Source: Sagittula salina (GTDB lineage Bacteria; Pseudomonadota; Alphaproteobacteria; Rhodobacterales; Rhodobacteraceae). From it: a stretch of DNA of 64,000 nucleotides. Position 1 is the first letter of the stretch. Every line of letters starts with the position of its first letter. This document shows positions 59,964-64,000 of this stretch, one piece after another. The notes beneath the pieces are model-generated. The model was not told where the DNA came from. It did no database searches and saw only the letters and a program-made list of their open reading frames with translations. The position numbers were made by a program, and so were the translations under genes. Location: assembly GCF_017813235.1 (NCBI RefSeq), contig NZ_JAGISH010000017.1, forward strand, positions 1 through 64,000. Direction: 5' to 3'.

Positions 59964-61250
59964 TTACGCGCCGGTGACGCGCCAGATCACATCGCCCACG
60001 TCGTCGGCCATCAGGAGCGACTTGCCGTCCGGGCCGATGGTCACGCCCACGGGGCGCCCGTAGGCCAGTTTTTCGTCGTCCGAAAGGAAGCCCGACAGGA
60101 TGTCCCGCGCCGGTCCGCTGGGGGCGCCGTTCTCGAAGGGCACAAAGATCAACCGGTAACCGCTCAGGATCGAGCGGTTCCACGATCCGTGCTGGCCGAT
60201 CACCATGCCGTCGCCGAAACCGGGCAGGGTGCCCTCCGGCATCCAGCACAGCCCCAGCGAGGCCGTGTGGCCCCCCAGCGCGTAATCCGGCGTGATCGCG
60301 CGGGCCACCAGGGCGGGGTCTTGCTCTACGCGGTCGTCCACCGTACGGCCCCAGTAGCAGTAGGGCCAGCCGTAAAAACCGCCATCCTGCACGGAGGTCA
60401 GGTAATCCGGCGGCGTCTCGTCGCCCAGCCCGTCGCGTTCGTTCACCACGGTCCAGAGCTTGCCCGTCACCGGCTCCCATGCGGTGCCCACCGCGTTGCG
60501 CAGTCCGGATGCGAAGATGCGCGCCTCACCGGTAGCCACGTCCAGTTCCCAGATGCAGGCGCGGCCCTCCTCGGCCTCCATGCCGTGGTCGCCGATGTTC
60601 GACAGCGACCCGACACCGGCGTAGATCTTCGATCCGTCCGGCGACACGATCAGGCTACGCGTCCAGTGGCCATGCGGTTTGAAGCTGACCAGCGGTTCGC
60701 CCTCGCCCTGCAGCGGCTGGCCGGGAACGTAGTCGAAAACCCGGATGCCATCGGTATTGCCGAGGTAGAAACGATCCCCCACCAGCGCCATGCCAAAGGG
60801 CTGGTTCTGGTTCTCCACAAAGACCTCCCGGATTTCGGCCACCCCGTCGCCGTCCGCGTCGCGCCAAAGGCTGACGCGGTTGGCGCTCTTGCCTATGGCC
60901 TTCACCCGGCGCATCGTCGCCTGCGCCGCGTGATCCATCAGGGTGCGCGGCGGGCCGGCCTGCTCCTTCGACTCCGCCACGAGGACGTCGCCGTTGGGCA
61001 GAACCTCGATCCAGCGCGGGTGGTCGAGGCCCGTGGCAAAGGCATTGACCGTGAGGCCAGGGGCGCAGGTCGGCACATGGCCGTCCTTCCAGCCTTCAGC
61101 GGCGGGCATCTTCAGCGTCATGATCCCCTGCGCACGCGCCTCGGGGATCTCGGGCTCCTTGCCAAATGCTTGTGTCTTGGGCGAACCGAGCCGCCGCAGG
61201 GCCGCAACCGTGCCGCCCACCAAAGAGGTTGCCGAAGCGATGAAATCCAT
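59964..61250 (-). CDS. Sorbosone-dehydrogenase-like beta-propeller protein
   Basis: A 428-residue protein of the PQQ-dependent L-sorbosone/glucose dehydrogenase superfamily. Repeated blades are seen: FATGLDHPRWIEVLPNGDVL, PFGMALVGDRFYLGNTDGIR, HWTRSLIVSPDGSKIYAGVG, SGLRNAVGTAWEPVTGKLWT and GRPVGVTIGPDGKSLLMADD. Family members oxidise aldoses or aldehydes outside the cytoplasm; the N-terminus here (FIASATSLVGGTVAALRRL) is only weakly signal-like. Start at 61250 has ggagaacgac. No PQQ genes nearby. Exact substrate unknown. Confidence 0.82.
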   Translation of the reverse strand: MDFIASATSLVGGTVAALRRLGSPKTQAFGKEPEIPEARAQGIMTLKMPAAEGWKDGHVPTCAPGLTVNAFATGLDHPRWIEVLPNGDVLVAESKEQAGPPRTLMDHAAQATMRRVKAIGKSANRVSLWRDADGDGVAEIREVFVENQNQPFGMALVGDRFYLGNTDGIRVFDYVPGQPLQGEGEPLVSFKPHGHWTRSLIVSPDGSKIYAGVGSLSNIGDHGMEAEEGRACIWELDVATGEARIFASGLRNAVGTAWEPVTGKLWTVVNERDGLGDETPPDYLTSVQDGGFYGWPYCYWGRTVDDRVEQDPALVARAITPDYALGGHTASLGLCWMPEGTLPGFGDGMVIGQHGSWNRSILSGYRLIFVPFENGAPSGPARDILSGFLSDDEKLAYGRPVGVTIGPDGKSLLMADDVGDVIWRVTGA

Positions 61251-61784
61251 GTCGTTCTCCGTGATTTGGCGGCACCCTAGACCAGCCGCAGGGGAACCGA
61301 CAGCCGTTTTGCAGGTCTTGCATGGCGGGGGCGTTGCCCGTGGGTTACACCGCCTGAAAAGCCTGCGGCCCGTTGCCGCCACCGGGTTTCCCAATACGGC
61401 AATCAGGCCTTCGAGGAGGCGGGCGCGAAGCGGTGACGGCCAGTGCCATCCCGGCCTCCTCCGGTTCTGACGGTGCAGGTAAACCCATCGGGCTGCCGAG
61501 AAGCCACGCCTCTTATCGCTGAGGCGATCATTTTCTAGCGGCCCCGGACCGCTGCAGGCGAGGGCGCGCCGAGGTCGCAAGTGCTCCGGGGATCTTGCCA
61601 TGCGCATCAGCCTGTTGCCCGACCTGACAGCCACGCAGTCAACGGGCGCGCACTGGGACGTGTATGAACCGCGTCTTCTGCGCGAGCGTTCAGCGCGCGC
61701 GGAGGGGCTGCTGCTGCACCCTGAACGGCGAACTGCAAAGGGGAAACCGGCCCGCCGAGGCCACTCAAGCCGCGAACGCCTCGT
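61251..61784. other. Gene-poor intergenic region
   Basis: About 530 bp between the dehydrogenase start and the monooxygenase terminator. Short open frames exist on both strands but none has a ribosome site, family motif or conserved look. On the minus strand, bases 61309-61400 contain pieces that recall a cobalamin riboswitch (gggaaacccggtg, agacctgc) but not the complete core. No promoter could be assigned. Probably the 5' leader of the dehydrogenase plus decayed sequence. Confidence 0.5.
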
Positions 61785-61810
61785 GCTCCGGCCCGCAAAA
61801 GGGCCGGAGC
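61785..61810 (-). terminator. Terminator of the monooxygenase gene
   Basis: gctccggccc (61785-61794) and gggccggagc (61801-61810) form a perfect 10-bp stem with a six-base loop, 10 bp after the monooxygenase stop. No U-tract on the minus strand. Confidence 0.6.
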
Positions 61811-61820
61811 TGCGTCGCTC

Positions 61821-63620
61821 TCAGGCGGTATGATGGACCTCCTGCAAGCCGTAGACCGGGGTGTCGATGCCCTCCATCCGGGCCTTCAGTTGCAGCGCGA
61901 GGTACTGTGAATAATGCCGCGACTGGTGCAAGTTGCCGCCGTGCATCCAGAGGTTCGGCACCTGCGTCGGCTTCCACATGTTGCGTTGCTCGCCCTCCCA
62001 CGGTCCGGGGTCCTTCGTGGTGTCGGAACCCAGGCCCCAGCATTTGCCCAGCCGGTCGGCCGTCTCCTGCCCCATGAGGTCGGCCACCCAGCCGTTCATC
62101 GAATTGTAACCCGTGGCGTAGACGATCAGGTCGGCATCGAGATGCGTCCCGTCGTCGAGGTTCACGCCGGTCTCGTCGACGCTTTCGACCTGGCCGCGCT
62201 TGAGCTTGATCTCGCCGTCGATGATCAGCTGGCTGGCGCCGACGTCGATGTAATAGCCCGAACCCCGGCGCAGGTACTTCATGAACAGGCCCGACCCGTC
62301 GTCGCCCCAGTCGAGCCAAAAACCCGCCTTCTCCAGCCCTTCGTAGAAGTCCTTGTCGCGCTCCTTCATCGCCTCGTAGGCGGGGATCTGGAATTCGTGC
62401 AGGATGCGGTAGGGCAGGGAGGCAAAGATCAGGTCGGCCTTCTCGGTGGTGACGCCGTTCTGTACCGCCTCTTCCGAGTAAAGCGCGCCCATCCCGATAT
62501 CCATCAGCGTTTCCGACCGCACGATATGGGTGGACGACCGCTGCACCATGGTCACGTCAGCATCGTGTTCCCACAGCGCGGCGCAGATGTCATGCGCGGA
62601 GTTGTTGGAGCCCACCACGACGACCTTCTTGCCCGCCCACCGGTCCGGGCCATCGTGTTCCGACGAATGCTGCTGCACGCCCTTGAAACGGTCCATGCCG
62701 GGGAAGTCGGGCATCCGTTTCTTGCCCGACATGCCGGTGGCCATGACCAGTTGTTTGGGGCGCAGGGTAACTTCCTCGCCGTCGCGATCCACGACGACGG
62801 TCCATTCCTGCCTCTCCTCGTCGAAGGTGGCAGACTTTGCGGTGGTGCGCGTCCAGTAGTTCAGCTCCATTACCTTGGTGTACATCTCGAGCCAGTCGCC
62901 GATCTTGTCCTTGGGGGCGAAGACAGGCCAGTTCTCGGGGAACTTCAGATAAGGCAGGTGATCATACCAGACCGGGTCGTGCAGGCAGAGCGACTTGTAC
63001 CGCTTGCGCCAGCTGTCGCCGGGGCGGTCGTTCTTTTCAACGATGATGGTCGGGACGCCCAGCTGGCGCAGCCGCGCACCCAGCGCGATGCCCCCCTGAC
63101 CGCCACCGACGATCAGGCAGTAGGGCTGCGTCTTGTAGCCCAGTTCTGCCGCCTCGCGGTCGCGTTCTTCCTGCCATGTGGTGCGGTTCTTGGCGGCGCC
63201 GTGCTTCGCGCCCATCGGGCGGGCAAAGCCCTTCGGCTCCTCGTGGCCCTTCAACTCAACCATGGCGGTCAAGAGGGTCCAGATCTTGCCGTCCTTCAGA
63301 CGCATCAGCCCGTACCCGCGCGCCACTTCGGTTTCAAAGCTGATCCAGGCGGTGGTGACGCCGTCCTCCTCCGTGGGCAGTTCGCCCTCGGCCAGCGTCC
63401 AGCCCGAAGGCTTTGTGGTGGCCAGCTGATGCCTCAGCATGTCGGCCACCCCGTCCTTTCCCTCCACAGTCTTGATATTCCATGTAAAGGTGACGAGGTC
63501 CCGCCAGTAGCAGTCATCCAGAAACATCTCGCTGGCCTTGTCGATGTCGCCTTGCGCCAACGCGGCGCCGAAGTCGTCGAGGACCGCCTGCGTGCGGTCT
63601 GCAATCGTCGTGTCGAGCAT
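61821..63620 (-). CDS. Flavin-containing monooxygenase with N-terminal NTF2-like domain
   Basis: A 599-residue FAD/NADPH oxygenase. Residues 1-150 form a SnoaL/NTF2-like domain (AALAQGDIDKASEMFLDDCY, WRDLVTFTWN). The flavoprotein part has the FAD motif VGGGQGGIALG (about 170), HSSEHDGPDRWAGKK and the NADPH motif VVVGSNNSAHD (about 337), then VYATGYNSMN. The type is close to YUCCA-like/class B monooxygenases that hydroxylate or cleave small substrates. Start at 63620 follows aagggagga. Monocistronic, with a Fis/AcoR-type activator gene ending 224 bp upstream on the same strand. Confidence 0.9.
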   Translation of the reverse strand: MLDTTIADRTQAVLDDFGAALAQGDIDKASEMFLDDCYWRDLVTFTWNIKTVEGKDGVADMLRHQLATTKPSGWTLAEGELPTEEDGVTTAWISFETEVARGYGLMRLKDGKIWTLLTAMVELKGHEEPKGFARPMGAKHGAAKNRTTWQEERDREAAELGYKTQPYCLIVGGGQGGIALGARLRQLGVPTIIVEKNDRPGDSWRKRYKSLCLHDPVWYDHLPYLKFPENWPVFAPKDKIGDWLEMYTKVMELNYWTRTTAKSATFDEERQEWTVVVDRDGEEVTLRPKQLVMATGMSGKKRMPDFPGMDRFKGVQQHSSEHDGPDRWAGKKVVVVGSNNSAHDICAALWEHDADVTMVQRSSTHIVRSETLMDIGMGALYSEEAVQNGVTTEKADLIFASLPYRILHEFQIPAYEAMKERDKDFYEGLEKAGFWLDWGDDGSGLFMKYLRRGSGYYIDVGASQLIIDGEIKLKRGQVESVDETGVNLDDGTHLDADLIVYATGYNSMNGWVADLMGQETADRLGKCWGLGSDTTKDPGPWEGEQRNMWKPTQVPNLWMHGGNLHQSRHYSQYLALQLKARMEGIDTPVYGLQEVHHTA

Positions 63621-63801
63621 GTGCTCCTCCCTTGGGTTTAACGTCCTCCGGTAATGACGCTGCCAAGCGCGCGGCTCGTGGGCAAAGGGAATCCGCCTCC
63701 GGGGCGGCAAATCGGCTGCGGCGCGACGGCGGCGTTGCGCGCGCAACAGCGGCGCAACGGTCGTGATGCGCGGTCAGGGGTACGCTCAGGGTGAGGGCAG
63801 G

Positions 63802-63849
63802 GCGGAGATCAGGGCGAGGATCAGGGCGAGGATCAGGCCGAGGATCAGG
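63802..63849 (+). repeat. Four 12-bp tandem repeats
   Basis: Units are gcggagatcagg, gcgaggatcagg (twice) and ccgaggatcagg. Because the period is four codons, each unit supplies an in-frame tga to the gene reading leftward from 64000; the first met is the stop used at 63845-63847. Confidence 0.75.
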
Positions 63850-64000
63850 GCGGTGACAGCCCGGCCTTGCGCATGCGACGCAGGATGGTTGAGCGGTTGA
63901 CCCCCAGCCGCCGCGCGGCCTGCGACATGTTCCAGCCGCAGGCCGCCAGCACCGTTTCCAGGGCGTCTTCCGCAGGGGGCTGCCGCACGGTTTGCTGCGG
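63845..64000 (-). CDS. Fis/AcoR-type activator, C-terminal HTH (partial)
   Basis: Only the last 51 residues are inside the window. AEDALETVLAACGWNMSQAA and RRLGVNRSTILRRMRKAGL form the Fis-type helix-turn-helix that ends sigma-54-dependent activators such as AcoR. The rest lies beyond the right edge. It probably controls the downstream flavin monooxygenase gene (same strand, 224 bp away). The gene terminates inside a 12-bp tandem repeat. Confidence 0.8.
   Translation of the reverse strand, partial: PQQTVRQPPAEDALETVLAACGWNMSQAARRLGVNRSTILRRMRKAGLSPP

Noticed and set aside
61309-61400. Minus-strand pieces resembling a cobalamin riboswitch
   Set aside because: gggaaacccggtg and agacctgc are present, but the conserved GCCCCCGCAACNGU core and correct order are missing and the downstream gene has no B12 link.
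61914-63641. A 575-codon open frame antisense to the flavin monooxygenase
   Set aside because: It mirrors the codon bias of the real gene in GC-rich DNA, has no family motif, and would overlap the whole coding region.
63802-63849. CRISPR-like array
   Set aside because: Units are 12 bp with no spacers; a simple tandem repeat.

Overview
The window is GC-rich, densely packed alphaproteobacterial DNA. Roseobacter/Rhodobacteraceae-type content (several TRAP and sugar ABC transporters, molybdenum hydroxylase, class I PHA synthase, PE-Lig-Pol LigD with Ku, IS5/IS427-type elements) suggests Rhodobacterales; this is inference from gene content and base composition. It reads as accessory, catabolic DNA (chromosomal island or large plasmid). 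No rRNA, tRNA, CRISPR array or replication gene was seen.

Layout. 1-6344: insertion-sequence graveyard. A Tat-type solute-binding protein and a divergent membrane histidine kinase sit between IS ends. They are followed by two inverted, broken IS5-family copies and an IS481 tail. The IS5 copies carry unusual 40-41 bp palindromic inserts. 6401-14083: LacI regulator, alpha-L-rhamnosidase and a sugar ABC importer, with two LacI-type operators on the promoter. 14140-21701: TetR, a three-subunit molybdenum hydroxylase and a DctPQM TRAP importer. 21736-27067: PHA synthase, then LigD and Ku (non-homologous end joining). 27216-34038: LysR, GH51 arabinofuranosidase and a second sugar ABC importer. 34267-37882: GntR and a second TRAP importer. 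37890-41410: a decaying inositol/rhizopine-like (moc-like) cluster with intact oxidoreductase, Rieske ferredoxin and isomerase genes among four pseudogenes. 41449-47742: LacI, an AfuABC/FbpABC-type importer and an inositol-monophosphatase-family enzyme. 47754-58112: ugpBAEC interrupted by a parDE pair with a dead toxin, then a HAD phosphatase and a phnDCEE-type importer with a DeoR regulator. 58262-63620: Na/Pi cotransporter, sorbosone-dehydrogenase-like protein and a flavin monooxygenase. 63845-64000: C-terminal HTH of a Fis/AcoR-type activator running off the edge.

How it works together. Most modules couple an importer with the enzyme that starts catabolism: rhamnosides, arabinosides, a hydroxylatable carboxylate or heterocycle, a phosphorylated sugar or polyol, glycerol-3-phosphate and phosphonate-like organophosphates. 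Each module has its own local regulator. Six of the seven importers with an encoded binding protein have a strong GC hairpin directly after the binding-protein gene, probably to keep that protein in excess of its membrane partners.
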